Shown: one piece after another, positions 35,379-44,823 of the stretch | How positions within the stretch are numbered: the first letter of the stretch is position 1 | Layout: each line of letters starts with the position of its first letter | NCBI RefSeq assembly: GCF_022647665.1 | Contig: NZ_CP071872.1 | Coordinates: 4,340,001-4,404,000, forward strand | Direction of reading: 5' to 3' | Source of the DNA: Streptomyces formicae | Lineage (GTDB): Bacteria > Actinomycetota > Actinomycetes > Streptomycetales > Streptomycetaceae | DNA: 64,000 nt | Notes under the pieces: generated by a model | The model's input: only the letters and a program-made list of their open reading frames with translations | Databases searched by the model: none | Told to the model about the DNA's origin: nothing | Made by a program: the position numbers and the translations under genes

Positions 35379-36846
35379 CCCGCTCCAGCCGGTAGTAGGT
35401 GGCGACGCACTGGGCGGGCCAGGCGTCGCGGCCCTCGCGGCGGAAGGGCTCCAGCATGCCGCCCACCGACAGGGGCGTGTACGGCAGCACGCCGGCGCCC
35501 TCCGCCGCCCGGGCGCGCAGCCACGCGTCCTGCCGGTCCCACCGCTCGGCGCGTACGCGCATGTCCTGGCCCAACTGGTGGAGCGGGCCCGCGAGTCCGA
35601 CGACGGTGCCCGCGTACACCGCCACGGCGGCGGCCGTCGCCCATCCCGTCCACGGCCGGGGCGCACGGGTGCGCAGCGCCCGGCCCAGGAGGGCGCCGGC
35701 GGCCACCAGGACCAGGACGTACAGCAGGAGGTAGTCGTTCCACGTGCGGGCCGCGGTCACCACGCGCGGGCCGAAGACCGGGTAGGTGACGACGGTGCAG
35801 AGATAGCCGGAGACGAGGAAGGTGAGCGCGCCGAGCGAGGTGGCCAGCGCCGGGGCGCCGGGCCGCAGGACCGCGGGGGTCTCCGGCCTGCGGCGCACGA
35901 GCACCCCCAGCAGCACTCCGGCTGCGACGGCGCCCGCGTACTGCCAGGTCGTGAACACGGTCTCCAGGATCGTCAGATACCCGCGCGCCGCCGCGGTCAG
36001 CGTGTCCGGAGAGGTCATCGAGGCGGCCTCCGCCCCGAACCGCTCGCGGCGGCGCCGCGAGCCCGGGGACGTCACCAGGAGGACCGTACCGATGGCGACG
36101 CCGGCCATGGCGACCAGGGTCCAGAGGCAGACGTGGGCGCGCGCCCGCTCGGCGAACAGCCGGTGGCCGAGCAGGAGGAGGCCGGCGAGCACCACGAGGG
36201 CGACCACCGAGGTCTCCTCGGAGAGCGTGCCGAGGAACACCCCCGCGGCCAGGACCACGGCCAGGGCGGCGATGCGCCCGCGGCGGCCGCGGGCGCACAG
36301 GGCGGGGAGAACGGCCGCGCAGGCGAGCACGGGAGCGAGGGTGTGCGAGACGGAGGCGGCGGGCCAGTAGAAGGTCTTGTAGGTGTTGGGCGTGGCGAAG
36401 AAGAAGACCGCGGTCACCATGGCGGCCACGAGCAGCGGCACTCCGCGGGGCACGGCGCGACCCGACTCCCGCACGAGGAGCGCGACGAGCGCCCACAGCA
36501 CGCCGAGCGTGAGCACGCCGCTGACCAGGCCGAACCACTGGTGCCCGGCGACGGGGAACTGGGCGTAGAGCCCGACGAGCACGCCGTTTCCGATCCGGCC
36601 ATTGTCGGTGACGTAGAACTTCCCGACCAGCCCCGCGATGCCGTGGTCGCGCACGACGGGCAGGAAGCACCACTCGTCCGCACTGGGCCGCACGTGGCGG
36701 CCGAACCACGAGGCCGCCGCCAGCAGGCCGAGGGGCAGCAGTGACAGCAGGCACAGCGCCAGGGACCGGCTCCGCAGGCGCCTGCCCGGCCGGTCCGGAC
36801 CCGCCGGGTCTTGCTGGACGGTGACACCGGACGTGCGGACGGCCAT
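35353..36846 (-). CDS. DUF6056 / GT-C-like polytopic membrane protein
   Basis: A 497-residue protein with about 11 membrane helices. The first external loop has [17 protein letters not shown], an acidic motif in the place where GT-C glycosyltransferases bind the lipid-phosphate donor; next are [18 protein letters not shown] and [25 protein letters not shown]. The C-terminus ends in an external soluble segment. I read it as a DUF6056/GtrC-like transferase that takes the sugar from undecaprenyl phosphate after the GT2 and GtrA steps; this is inference from topology and neighbours. ATG 36846 is the likely start. Confidence 0.78.
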   Translation of the reverse strand: MAVRTSGVTVQQDPAGPDRPGRRLRSRSLALCLLSLLPLGLLAAASWFGRHVRPSADEWCFLPVVRDHGIAGLVGKFYVTDNGRIGNGVLVGLYAQFPVAGHQWFGLVSGVLTLGVLWALVALLVRESGRAVPRGVPLLVAAMVTAVFFFATPNTYKTFYWPAASVSHTLAPVLACAAVLPALCARGRRGRIAALAVVLAAGVFLGTLSEETSVVALVVLAGLLLLGHRLFAERARAHVCLWTLVAMAGVAIGTVLLVTSPGSRRRRERFGAEAASMTSPDTLTAAARGYLTILETVFTTWQYAGAVAAGVLLGVLVRRRPETPAVLRPGAPALATSLGALTFLVSGYLCTVVTYPVFGPRVVTAARTWNDYLLLYVLVLVAAGALLGRALRTRAPRPWTGWATAAAVAVYAGTVVGLAGPLHQLGQDMRVRAERWDRQDAWLRARAAEGAGVLPYTPLSVGGMLEPFRREGRDAWPAQCVATYYRLERVTYSTRLP

Positions 36847-37013
36847 ATGCGCAACTGCCTTTCGTGGACTCCCGTGTCGCCGGCTGCCCGGCGGACTCTC
36901 CCCACTCGAAGACAGCCCCGCCGTGCCCGCAACCGGCGGCGATCGAATGGAGCAACGCGGGCGGGCCGTGCGGGACACGGTGCCTCTGGGGGCGTGAATC
37001 CGCAGGCGGGGGC

Positions 37014-39056
37014 TCAGGGCAGCGCCTGCTCCGTCCAGATCGTCTTGCCGGCCGGCGTGCGGCGGGTGCCCCAGTTGCGCGTGTAGTGGGCGACCAGGTC
37101 CAGTCCGCGGCCGCCCTCGTCGTCGAAGTCGGCGTGCCGCAGATGCGGGGCGGCGGCGCTGGTGTCGGAGACCTCGCAGGTGAGCACCGTGTCGCGGATC
37201 AGCCGCAGCCCGATCGGCCCGTCCGAGTAGCGCACGGCGTTGGTCACCAGCTCGCTGGCGATGAGCCGGGTGCTGAAACCGAGCTCGCCGAGGTCCCACT
37301 CCGCGAGCCTGCCGCCGACGAGACGGCGGGCGGCGGCGGCGCTCTCCGGCTCGTTCGGCAGGCTCCACGAGCCGAGTTGCGCGGGGCCGAGCGCGCGGGT
37401 GCGGGCGAGCAGGAGCAGCGCGTCGTCGGCGGGTTCCTCGGGCAGCAGCGCGGAGACGAGGGTGTCGCACTTGTCCTGCAGCTGCCCCGAAGGCTCGCCC
37501 AGCGCCTCCCGGTAGAGCGGGAGCCGGCTGTCCGCCGTGCCCCGGAGGAGTCCCGCGTTCTGGAGGGCGAGGATGCTGCCCTCCGGGAGGTCCAGCTCGC
37601 TCGCCGTGTACGCGGAGATGCCGCGGCCGAGGCTCGGGCCGTCCGGGCAGTCGACGGCCTCGACGCCGCCGTCGGGCAGGGCGAGGACGGGCGGCGGGTG
37701 GCCCGCCCGGGCGAGGACGCAGCGGCGGGTGGCGGGGTCGTAGACGACGTACAGGCAGGCCGCCGTCATGGGCGGCTCGTCGGGGTCCTCCCCCGGCGGG
37801 TACTCCTGGGCGAGCTGGCCGGTCACGTCGTGGAGGCGTTCGAGGAGTTCGTCGGGCTGGAGCTCCATGGCGGCGAAGGCGCTGACGGCCGTACGCAGCC
37901 GGGCCATCGTGGTCACCGCCTGCATGCCGCGCCCGGACACGTCGCCCGCCACGAGGGCGATCCGCGCGCCGGACAGCGGGAGGACGTCGTACCAGACGCC
38001 GCTGGAGGCCACCGGGAGATACGTGTACGCCGTCTCCACCGCGGTGTGCGCGGGCAGCCGGGCGGGTACGAGGGCGCGCTGGGTGAGCCGGGCCAGGGTG
38101 TGCTCGCGGGTGTAGCGGCGGGCGTTGTCGACGCAGACCGCGGCGCGGGCCGCCAGGTCGCGGGCGAGTTCGAGGTCCTCGTCCTCGAAGGGCCTGGAGC
38201 CCTTCGTACGGTAGAAGGCCGCCATGCCGAGCACCACGCCGCGGGCGGTGAGCGGAACGGCGATGAGCGAGTGTGCGCCGGCCTCCCGCAGCACCTCGGC
38301 CCAGGCCGGGTCCCGGGCTGTCCAGGCGCCCTCCTGGCCCAGGCTGCGCACGAGCCGGGGCCGCAGGTCGGCCACGGCCTGGGCGTAGGGGGTGCCGAAC
38401 CGCATGACGCGCACGTCCCCGCAGACGTACGCGTCGCGCACCGCGCACTCACCGGTCGCCCGGAAGCCCGCCCTGCGCACCGTGACCTGGTCGAGCAGCG
38501 GACCGGGGGCGGGCGCCTCGCCGTGCAGGACGGAGTCCAGGACGTCGACGGCCGCGACGTCGGCCGGCTCGGGCGTGGCCGCGTCGGCGAGCTCCTGCGC
38601 CGTGCGGAAGACGTCCAGGGTGGTGCCGATGGTCTCGCCTGCCCGGTAGAGGAGATCCAGGCGCCGCTCGGCGCGGTCCCGTTCGGTGATGTCGACCGCC
38701 GTGACGCCGAGGCCCAGGGGGCGGCCCTCGGCGCCCTGGATACGGAAGGCGGAGACCGACAGGACCCGCTCGTCGTCCCCCGTCTGCGGCAGCCGGCCGC
38801 GGTGGCGGTGGTCGACGACCGGCACCCCGGTCTCCAGTACGCCGCGGAGCATGCGCTCCGCCTCGTCGTCGAGGATGCCCAGCTCCCGCCCCGTCCGCCC
38901 CACCCTGTCGCTCGCCTCGTCCACGCCGATCCCGCGCACGCCCGGTCCCCCGGCGTTGAACTCCACGATCCGCAGATCGCGGTCGAGCACGTGCAGGCCG
39001 ATCGGCGGCTCGGTGAAGAGGGCTTCGAGCAGTGCCGCGGAGAAGTCGGGATCCAT
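37014..39056 (-). CDS. PAS-GAF-SpoIIE-HATPase protein with degenerate phosphatase site
   Basis: A 680-residue soluble relative of the two membrane SpoIIE proteins, lacking the sensor and membrane part. PAS is at about 15-130 (IGLHVLDRDLRIVEFN), GAF at 135-310 (IAVPLTARGVVLGMAAFYR), the SpoIIE domain at 330-545 and the HATPase at 560-675 (SELVTNAVRYS, CEVSDTS, EGGRGLDL), which looks functional. In the phosphatase domain the usual GGDW(F/Y)D reads SGVWYD (about residue 353), GHG reads GRG and TDGL reads NAGL (about residue 500), so two metal-binding Asp are lost. It is probably a pseudophosphatase acting as anti-sigma kinase and sensor. Confidence 0.88.
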   Translation of the reverse strand: MDPDFSAALLEALFTEPPIGLHVLDRDLRIVEFNAGGPGVRGIGVDEASDRVGRTGRELGILDDEAERMLRGVLETGVPVVDHRHRGRLPQTGDDERVLSVSAFRIQGAEGRPLGLGVTAVDITERDRAERRLDLLYRAGETIGTTLDVFRTAQELADAATPEPADVAAVDVLDSVLHGEAPAPGPLLDQVTVRRAGFRATGECAVRDAYVCGDVRVMRFGTPYAQAVADLRPRLVRSLGQEGAWTARDPAWAEVLREAGAHSLIAVPLTARGVVLGMAAFYRTKGSRPFEDEDLELARDLAARAAVCVDNARRYTREHTLARLTQRALVPARLPAHTAVETAYTYLPVASSGVWYDVLPLSGARIALVAGDVSGRGMQAVTTMARLRTAVSAFAAMELQPDELLERLHDVTGQLAQEYPPGEDPDEPPMTAACLYVVYDPATRRCVLARAGHPPPVLALPDGGVEAVDCPDGPSLGRGISAYTASELDLPEGSILALQNAGLLRGTADSRLPLYREALGEPSGQLQDKCDTLVSALLPEEPADDALLLLARTRALGPAQLGSWSLPNEPESAAAARRLVGGRLAEWDLGELGFSTRLIASELVTNAVRYSDGPIGLRLIRDTVLTCEVSDTSAAAPHLRHADFDDEGGRGLDLVAHYTRNWGTRRTPAGKTIWTEQALP

Positions 39057-39497
39057 GCCGTACGCGCCTCCTTAGTCGTACGGCGCCATGTGCTGCCCCT
39101 CGGCCTCCATTGACCCGCAGTCCGCGGGGCGCCGCATCCCGGCCGGGGCGTGTGCGGGGCGGGCGGTGGCGCCCGTGGCAGGCCCCGCAACCGGGGCCCC
39201 ACAGGCGGGGCCGGGTGCGCAGCCCTCACGCAGCGGCTCGGCCCGGCCCTGGCCCTGGCCCTGGCCGAAAACCACTCAGTGACGCGTAAGCGTTTACCCT
39301 CCGCGCCCGCTTGATCTCGCCCTGTAAGGGCGACCTTCACCCCACACCGGCACCTGCACTTTTCCGTCAAGTTTCACCACAGGCGCACAGAAACCACACG
39401 CAGCCTCCACCATGTGACACGTCAGGGCACCACGACCCCGCTTCCCGAACGCGCGGGCGCCGTCGTGCCGGGGGGACACGGGGAGGGACCTCACCGC
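39057..39497. other. Intergenic region upstream of the polysaccharide locus
   Basis: This 441-bp gap between divergent genes contains a run of GGCCCTG-type hexamers (GGCCCT repeated near 39244-39268), an AT-richer tract (CGTAAGCGTTTACC near 39284-39298, itself a short palindrome GTAAGCGTTTAC) that may hold the promoter of the rightward locus, and a stretch starting at GTG 39414 that could extend the next CDS but lacks signal-peptide character. I see no RNA gene. Confidence 0.5.
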
Positions 39498-41579
39498 ATG
39501 GAGCGGAGCCGCACGAAGCGGACGTCACGCATGGCCGCGCTCACCGCAGGAGCGCTCGTGCTCTCACTCGGCGTGCTGCCGGCGGCCCCGGTGGCTGCGG
39601 TGGCGGCGGTGGCGGCGGACGAGCTGCCGCCGCGGATCGATCTGCGGGTGCTCGTCGTGTCGGACGGAGGTCCGGCCACGGAGGCCGTCGCCGCCGAGCT
39701 CGCCGGCGCGGGCACGCCGTACACGATGGTCGAACTCGCCCGTACGGACCGTCCGTTGATCGACGCGGACTTCCTCGCCGGCACGGTCGACGGCCGGCCG
39801 CGGGCCAAGTTCCAGGCCGTGGTGCTGCCGAACGACGACCCGTTCCCGGCCGGCTCCGCGGAGATGGCCGCGCTCGTGTCGTACGAGCGGACGTACGCGA
39901 TCCCGCAGGTCGACGCGTACACCTACGCACGGCCCGAGACGGGGCTCGAATACCCCGTGAACGGCGGCTACGCGGGGCCGGTCGACGGCATGCACGCCGC
40001 GGTGACCGCCGCGGGCGCTGCGGGGCCGTTCGGCTATCTCGACGGCTCGTTCGCCTTCGACGACAACGACCCGTCCATCGCGGAGAGCTGGGGCTTCCTC
40101 TCCCGGCCGCGCGCCGGGGCCCCGTTCACGACCTATGTGGACGCGCCGATACCCGGCACGGCGGAGCGGGGCGCGCTCGTCGGCGAGTACCGGCACGACG
40201 GACGCAGGGAGCTCGTGGTCACCTTCGTGGCCAACCGGCACCAGCGGCAGTTCAGGGTGCTCGCCCGCGGCATCGTCGACTGGATGACCCAGGGCGTGCG
40301 GCTCGGCTCCGCGCGCAACTACTTCAGCGTGCACGTCGACGACGTCTTCGCCGCCGACGACCGCTGGGACACCGAGCTCAACTGCACGCCCGGCGACGTG
40401 GACTGCCGGCCGGGCCAGGGCACGCCGGACCCGATCCGGATGACGCCCGGCGACGTCGACCACGCCGTCCGGTGGTCACGCGCGCGCGGTTTCACCCTCG
40501 ACCTGGCGTTCAACGGCGGCGGCAGCGTCGAGTACCGCGAGGAGCACGGCGGCGCCGACCCGCTGGCGGACCGCCTGACCGCGGAGCGCACCGCGTTCCG
40601 CTGGATCAACCACACGTACGACCACCCGTATCTGGGCTGCGAGCAGGACGTCGCCACCGTTCCGTGGAAGTGCGCCACGAACCCGGACGGCAGTACGCGC
40701 TACGTGGGCCGGGCGGAGATCTCCCGGCAGATCGCGGACAACCGGGAGTGGGCGCGGCGCGCGGGGCTGCCGCTGGAGAGCGGTGAGCTGGTGACCGGGG
40801 AGCACTCCGGGCTCAAGCTGCTGCCGCAGCAGCCGGAGGACAACCCCGGGCTCGCGCCGGCGCTCGCGGACAACGGCATCGCGTGGCTGGGTTCCGACAA
40901 CTCCCGCGAGCCGGTGCAGCGGCAGGTCGGGCCCGCGCTCACCGTCTCCCGCCACCCGATGAACGTGTTCTACAACGCGGGCCGGGCGGCCGAGCAGGTC
41001 GACGAGTACAACTGGATCTACACCAGCAGGGCGCAGGGCGGCAGCGGCATCTGCGAGGGCTCGGCGACCACCACCTGCCTCGACGCTCCGCTCTCCACCG
41101 CGACGGGCTATGCGGACCACATCGTGCCGCTGGAGGCGCGGATCGCGCTGGGCCACGTCCTCGCGAACGACCCGCGTCCGCACTTCATCCACCAGTCGAA
41201 CCTGGCCGAGGACCGCATCGCCTATCCGGTCCTGGACCGGATCCTCGACGAGTACGGGGCGCTCTACGCCGACAACGCCCCGCTGGTGAACCTGCGGATG
41301 CGGGACATCGGCGCCGAACTGCGCGAACGCGCCGCCTGGGACGGCGCGGTCAAGGCCGGCCAGGTCACCGGGTACCGGATCGGGGACACGGTCACCGTCA
41401 CGGCCCCGGACGGGGTGGCGGTCAGCGCGACCATGCCGACGGGCACCGCACTGCGGCTGCCCGACGGGTCCACGGCCGCCTTCGGGCAGCCGTACGCGGG
41501 CACGGTCTCCGGCCGGGTGGCCCCGGCGGCGGGCCAGGACGGCGTGGTGCTCGCGCTGCCCCCGGCACCCGGCACCTAG
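39498..41579 (+). CDS. Secreted polysaccharide deacetylase resembling Agd3 (CE18)
   Basis: A 693-residue exported protein; signal peptide MAALTAGALVLSLGVLPAAPVAAVA. A first beta-rich region (about 40-260) is followed by a deacetylase domain. Its metal motifs are NYFSVHVDDVFAADDRWD (Asp pair), FRWINHTYDHPYLGCE (HxxxH) and TGEHSGLKLLP, with HFIHQSNLAEDRIAYPVL further on. This order and size recall Agd3, the fungal galactosaminogalactan deacetylase, rather than short CE4 enzymes. It should remove N-acetyl groups from a GalNAc-containing exopolysaccharide. The stop codon is part of a CTAG at the border of the MITE-like element. Start ATG 39498 has GGAGG upstream; GTG 39414 is a longer option. Confidence 0.72.
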   Translation: MERSRTKRTSRMAALTAGALVLSLGVLPAAPVAAVAAVAADELPPRIDLRVLVVSDGGPATEAVAAELAGAGTPYTMVELARTDRPLIDADFLAGTVDGRPRAKFQAVVLPNDDPFPAGSAEMAALVSYERTYAIPQVDAYTYARPETGLEYPVNGGYAGPVDGMHAAVTAAGAAGPFGYLDGSFAFDDNDPSIAESWGFLSRPRAGAPFTTYVDAPIPGTAERGALVGEYRHDGRRELVVTFVANRHQRQFRVLARGIVDWMTQGVRLGSARNYFSVHVDDVFAADDRWDTELNCTPGDVDCRPGQGTPDPIRMTPGDVDHAVRWSRARGFTLDLAFNGGGSVEYREEHGGADPLADRLTAERTAFRWINHTYDHPYLGCEQDVATVPWKCATNPDGSTRYVGRAEISRQIADNREWARRAGLPLESGELVTGEHSGLKLLPQQPEDNPGLAPALADNGIAWLGSDNSREPVQRQVGPALTVSRHPMNVFYNAGRAAEQVDEYNWIYTSRAQGGSGICEGSATTTCLDAPLSTATGYADHIVPLEARIALGHVLANDPRPHFIHQSNLAEDRIAYPVLDRILDEYGALYADNAPLVNLRMRDIGAELRERAAWDGAVKAGQVTGYRIGDTVTVTAPDGVAVSATMPTGTALRLPDGSTAAFGQPYAGTVSGRVAPAAGQDGVVLALPPAPGT

Positions 41580-41776
41580 GGCTTCTCGTTCGGATCTTGC
41601 CGGGCTCGCGTGCCCTGGCACGCACAACTGCCGCTCCCCCTGGGCCCTGCGGGCCCGGGAGGTGCCCCCACCTCAGTGGCTCCTTCCTCCGCCTTGCAGC
41701 CGCACGCACCAGACCCCGCTCGCCCCGCGGCGGTAGCCGCTGATGTCACCGTCGGCATGACCCGAACGACAGACCC
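41579..41776. mobile_element. MITE-like element between the deacetylase and glycosyltransferase genes
   Basis: A 198-bp non-coding block with 23-bp imperfect terminal inverted repeats (18 of 23 match): 41579-41601 starts GGGCTTCTCGTTCGGATC and 41754-41776 ends GACCCGAACGACAGACCC. Inside lie a CGTGCC/GGCACG hairpin and a copy of the short G/C-run repeat (41634-41671). A CTAG abuts the left end. A solo copy of the end occurs at 23450. It probably separates the two genes without breaking either. Confidence 0.7.
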
Positions 41777-41833
41777 TCGCGCCGGCCCGAGCACGCCCCC
41801 GCACCACTTCACCTCCTGCCGTGGAGCCCGTCC

Positions 41834-43447
41834 ATGCACGCGATGCACGCCATGCACGCCAGTCCACCTGCGCATCACGCGTCCCGCCGAGGCGCGGCGC
41901 GGGTCACCCTCCTCACCGAAGGCACCTATCCGCACAGTCACGGCGGCGTGAGCGTCTGGTGCGACCAGCTCGTCCGCGGCATGCCCGACGTCGACTTCGA
42001 CGTCATCGCCGTGACGGGCACCGGCCGCGAGCCCGTGGTCTGGGAGCTGCCGCCGCAGGTGACCGAGCCCGTCACGGTCCCCATGTGGGGCCCCGCTCCC
42101 GCCGGTTCGCGTCCGCGCGGCCGCCGGGAGCGGCAGCTGACGGCCGCGTACGAACGCTTCCTCACCGCCCTGCTCGACCCGTCCGCCGAAGACGGCTTCG
42201 GGCCGGCGCTGTACGAGCTGGCGCGCGCCGCCCGCGACGGGCTGCTCGGCCCCGCCCTGCGCGGCGACCGTGCGCTGCGGGTGCTGACGGGGGTGTGGAA
42301 CCGGCCGGGCCTGACCGTGCGGGAGGCCCGGCCGACGCTGCACGACGCCGTCACCGCCACCGGGCTGCTGGAGCACGCGCTGCGGCCGCTCGGCGCACGC
42401 CCGCCCGAGCAGGGGGTGGCGCACGCCGTCAGCGGGGGCGTCGCCGTGCTCCCCGGGCTCGCCGCGCTCGAACTCCACGGCGTGCCACTGCTGTTGACCG
42501 AGCACGGGGTCTATCTGCGCGAGCGCTATCTGGGGTACCGGACGGCGCCGTACCGCTGGCCGGTCAAGGCCGTGCTGCTCGGCTTCTTCCGGCTGCTCGC
42601 GCAGGAGTCCTACCGGCGGGCGGCGCTGATCACGCCCGGCAACCGCTACAACCGGCTGTGGGAGGAGCAGGGCGGCGCCGACCCCCGGCTGATACGCACC
42701 GTCTACAACGGCGTCGATCCGGCGGCCTTTCCACCCGCCGGCCCGGAACCGGAGGTCCCGACGCTCAGCTGGGCGGGACGGGTCGACCCGATCAAGGACC
42801 TGGAGACCCTGATCCGCGCCTTCGACCGGGTCCGGGGCGCGCTCCCGCAGGCGACGCTGCGGCTGTTCGGCGGTACGCCCCGCGGCGGGGAGGCGTACCG
42901 CGAGCGGTGCGAGGCGCTCGCCGCGTCGCTCGGGCACGGGGACGCGGTCACCTTCGAGGGCCGGGTCGAGGACATCAGGGACGCGTACGCGGCGGGCAGT
43001 GTGGTGATGCTGTCCAGCATCAGCGAGGGCTTCCCCTTCACGCTCATCGAGGCGATGTCGTGCGGCCGGGCGACGGTCTCCACCGATGTGGGCGGGGTTC
43101 GGGAGGCGGTCGGCGGGACCGGGCTGGTCGTGCCGCCGCGCGATCCGGCCGCGATGGCGGCGGCCGCGCTGGAGCTGCTCGCCGATCCGGGGCGCCGGGC
43201 GGCGATGGGCGAGGCGGCCCGGTTGCGGGTGATCGAGCAGTTCACGCTCCGGCAGACCGTGGACACCTTCCGGTCCATCTACCTCGAACTGTCCGTGCGG
43301 GGCACGTGCCGGCTCCCCGACCCCTGGAGCCCGTTCCCCGAGCCCGGCCCGTCCCCCGACGGCAGCCCGTTCCCCGACGGCAGCCCGTTCCCCGGGCCCG
43401 GGCCGTTCCCCGACGCCGATGCGGCGCTGAGGAGCGTGGCGGGATGA
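41834..43447 (+). CDS. PelF-like glycosyltransferase, family GT4
   Basis: A 537-residue cytoplasmic enzyme. The N-terminal VTLLTEGTYPHSHGGVSVWCDQLVRGMPDVDFDVIAV is the hallmark of PelF (DUF3492), followed by LLLTEHGVYLRERYL and, in the second Rossmann domain, VYNGVDPAAFPP, LSWAGRVDPIKDLETLIRAF, VTFEGRVEDIRDAYA and the nucleotide-sugar site ISEGFPFTLIEAMSCGR. PelF polymerises GalNAc-rich chains from UDP sugars. The C-terminus has a Pro-rich repeat (SPFPDGSPFPGPGPFPD). Three ATG codons occur in the first seven; the first is used here. The stop overlaps the next gene (ATGA). Confidence 0.85.
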   Translation: MHAMHAMHASPPAHHASRRGAARVTLLTEGTYPHSHGGVSVWCDQLVRGMPDVDFDVIAVTGTGREPVVWELPPQVTEPVTVPMWGPAPAGSRPRGRRERQLTAAYERFLTALLDPSAEDGFGPALYELARAARDGLLGPALRGDRALRVLTGVWNRPGLTVREARPTLHDAVTATGLLEHALRPLGARPPEQGVAHAVSGGVAVLPGLAALELHGVPLLLTEHGVYLRERYLGYRTAPYRWPVKAVLLGFFRLLAQESYRRAALITPGNRYNRLWEEQGGADPRLIRTVYNGVDPAAFPPAGPEPEVPTLSWAGRVDPIKDLETLIRAFDRVRGALPQATLRLFGGTPRGGEAYRERCEALAASLGHGDAVTFEGRVEDIRDAYAAGSVVMLSSISEGFPFTLIEAMSCGRATVSTDVGGVREAVGGTGLVVPPRDPAAMAAAALELLADPGRRAAMGEAARLRVIEQFTLRQTVDTFRSIYLELSVRGTCRLPDPWSPFPEPGPSPDGSPFPDGSPFPGPGPFPDADAALRSVAG

Positions 43448-44817
43448 GCGGCCCGATGGCGCTCGAACCCGACGGCGGCCGGGGCGACACGCTCTCGCTG
43501 CGGCTGGCCCGCGCCGACACCACGCCCGCCCTGCGGGTCCCGCGGGCCGGCGACGACCCGGTGGACCTGCTGGCGGCCGAACTGGCCGACCGGATAGGGC
43601 CCGCCGTCCATCCGTACGAAGTCGCCGCCCTGCTCGAGTCGGAGGGGCTGACCGGCGAGCGGATCACGGAGCGGTACGGCCACCCGGACCTCTTCGCGCT
43701 CGCCGCCGATCTCCACGGCCGGGTGCCCCGCAGCTTCCCGGAGCCCCCGCCCGCGGCCGACCCCTGGGCGCCCGACCATGTCCGCTGCGCGCTGCGCGGG
43801 GCGCTCTTCGCGCTGCCCGGTCTCGCGTATCTGCTGACCGGGCGGCTGTGGCACACCGAGCGCGGCGTGTACGCGCTGGTCGCGGCGGGGCTGCTGTCCT
43901 GGGCCTGGGGGCAGGCGCTCAGCCATCGCGCCGCGCTGCGGCTGACGGCGGGGCGCCGGGAGGCGGGCGGCACCCTGCTCGTGGGCGCCCCGGCGGGGGC
44001 GCTCGTCGCGTCCCTCGCGGGGTTCGCCGTCGCGGGACCGGGTCCTGCGGCGCTCTTCGCCGCCGGGCAGTCGCTGTATCTCGCGGCGGCCGGGGTGCTG
44101 CTGGTGTGCGGGAGGGAGCGCGTCCTGCTGGCGGCGCTCGCTCCGCTGACGGCGGGCGCGGCGGTGCTGCCGTGGTGGGATCCGGGTCCGCTGCCGCGCA
44201 TCACACTGCCCGCGCTGACGGTCGCGCTGTCCGTCGCCGCCGCGGCGCACGTGGTCCGGCGGCTGCTCGGTGCGGACGCGGCGTCCGGTGCCGGGCGCCC
44301 GGGGCTCGCCGCGTCGCTTCCGTACGGACTGTTCGGGCTCGCCGCCGGTGTGCTGGTGGCGCTCGTGGGGCAGCGGCAGCCGCTCGCCGTGGTCGCGCTG
44401 ACGCTGAGCATGGGTCCGGCGGAGTGGCTGCTCTACCGCTACCGGGGGCTGTCGGTGGCGGCGCTGCGGACGACCACGGACGAGACGGGCTTCCGGTTGC
44501 GGTCCGCGGCGGTGCTGGCGGTCTGTCTGGGCGGCTATCTCCTTCCGTTGGTCCCAGCGGCCCTGCTGACGGAAGCGGCCCCCGGTCCGCTGCTCGCCGT
44601 GGCGGCGCTGCTGTGGTGCGCGCTGCTGCTCCAGGCGTTCGGGATCGCCTGGCTGCCGGCCGCGGTCACGCTCGCGGCCGCGGCGGGCATGGCGACCGTC
44701 GCGCTCATCGGCGGCCCGCCGGGCGCCGCGTCGCTCCTGCTGTGCTGCGGCACCGCGGGCGGGGTGCTCGCGGCCGGCGTCCTGTGGCTGCTCGGCAGGC
44801 CGGCCGCGCACGCCTGA
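43444..44817 (+). CDS. Polytopic membrane protein of the polysaccharide locus
   Basis: A 457-residue protein. The first 115 residues are soluble (PVDLLAAELADRIGPAVHPYEVAALLESEGL, ERYGHPDLFALAADLHGRVP), then about ten hydrophobic helices follow. I do not recognise a named family. It starts inside the stop of the PelF-like gene, so it should work with the glycosyltransferase, most simply as the membrane component for chain export or synthase anchoring. Size is like PelG (about 456 residues) but the soluble N-terminus and helix pattern differ, so I do not call it PelG. Confidence 0.8.
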   Translation: MSGPMALEPDGGRGDTLSLRLARADTTPALRVPRAGDDPVDLLAAELADRIGPAVHPYEVAALLESEGLTGERITERYGHPDLFALAADLHGRVPRSFPEPPPAADPWAPDHVRCALRGALFALPGLAYLLTGRLWHTERGVYALVAAGLLSWAWGQALSHRAALRLTAGRREAGGTLLVGAPAGALVASLAGFAVAGPGPAALFAAGQSLYLAAAGVLLVCGRERVLLAALAPLTAGAAVLPWWDPGPLPRITLPALTVALSVAAAAHVVRRLLGADAASGAGRPGLAASLPYGLFGLAAGVLVALVGQRQPLAVVALTLSMGPAEWLLYRYRGLSVAALRTTTDETGFRLRSAAVLAVCLGGYLLPLVPAALLTEAAPGPLLAVAALLWCALLLQAFGIAWLPAAVTLAAAAGMATVALIGGPPGAASLLLCCGTAGGVLAAGVLWLLGRPAAHA

Positions 44818-44823
44818 CCTCGC

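Noticed and set aside
35353-38448. A 1031-residue minus-strand frame joining the DUF6056 protein to an upstream region.
   Set aside because: The upstream part is the shadow of the SpoIIE-like gene at 37014-39056; membrane protein features begin only at ATG 36846.
39414-39497. Longer N-terminus of the Agd3-like protein from GTG 39414.
   Set aside because: It would place 28 polar residues before an otherwise standard signal peptide, and the SD fits ATG 39498.
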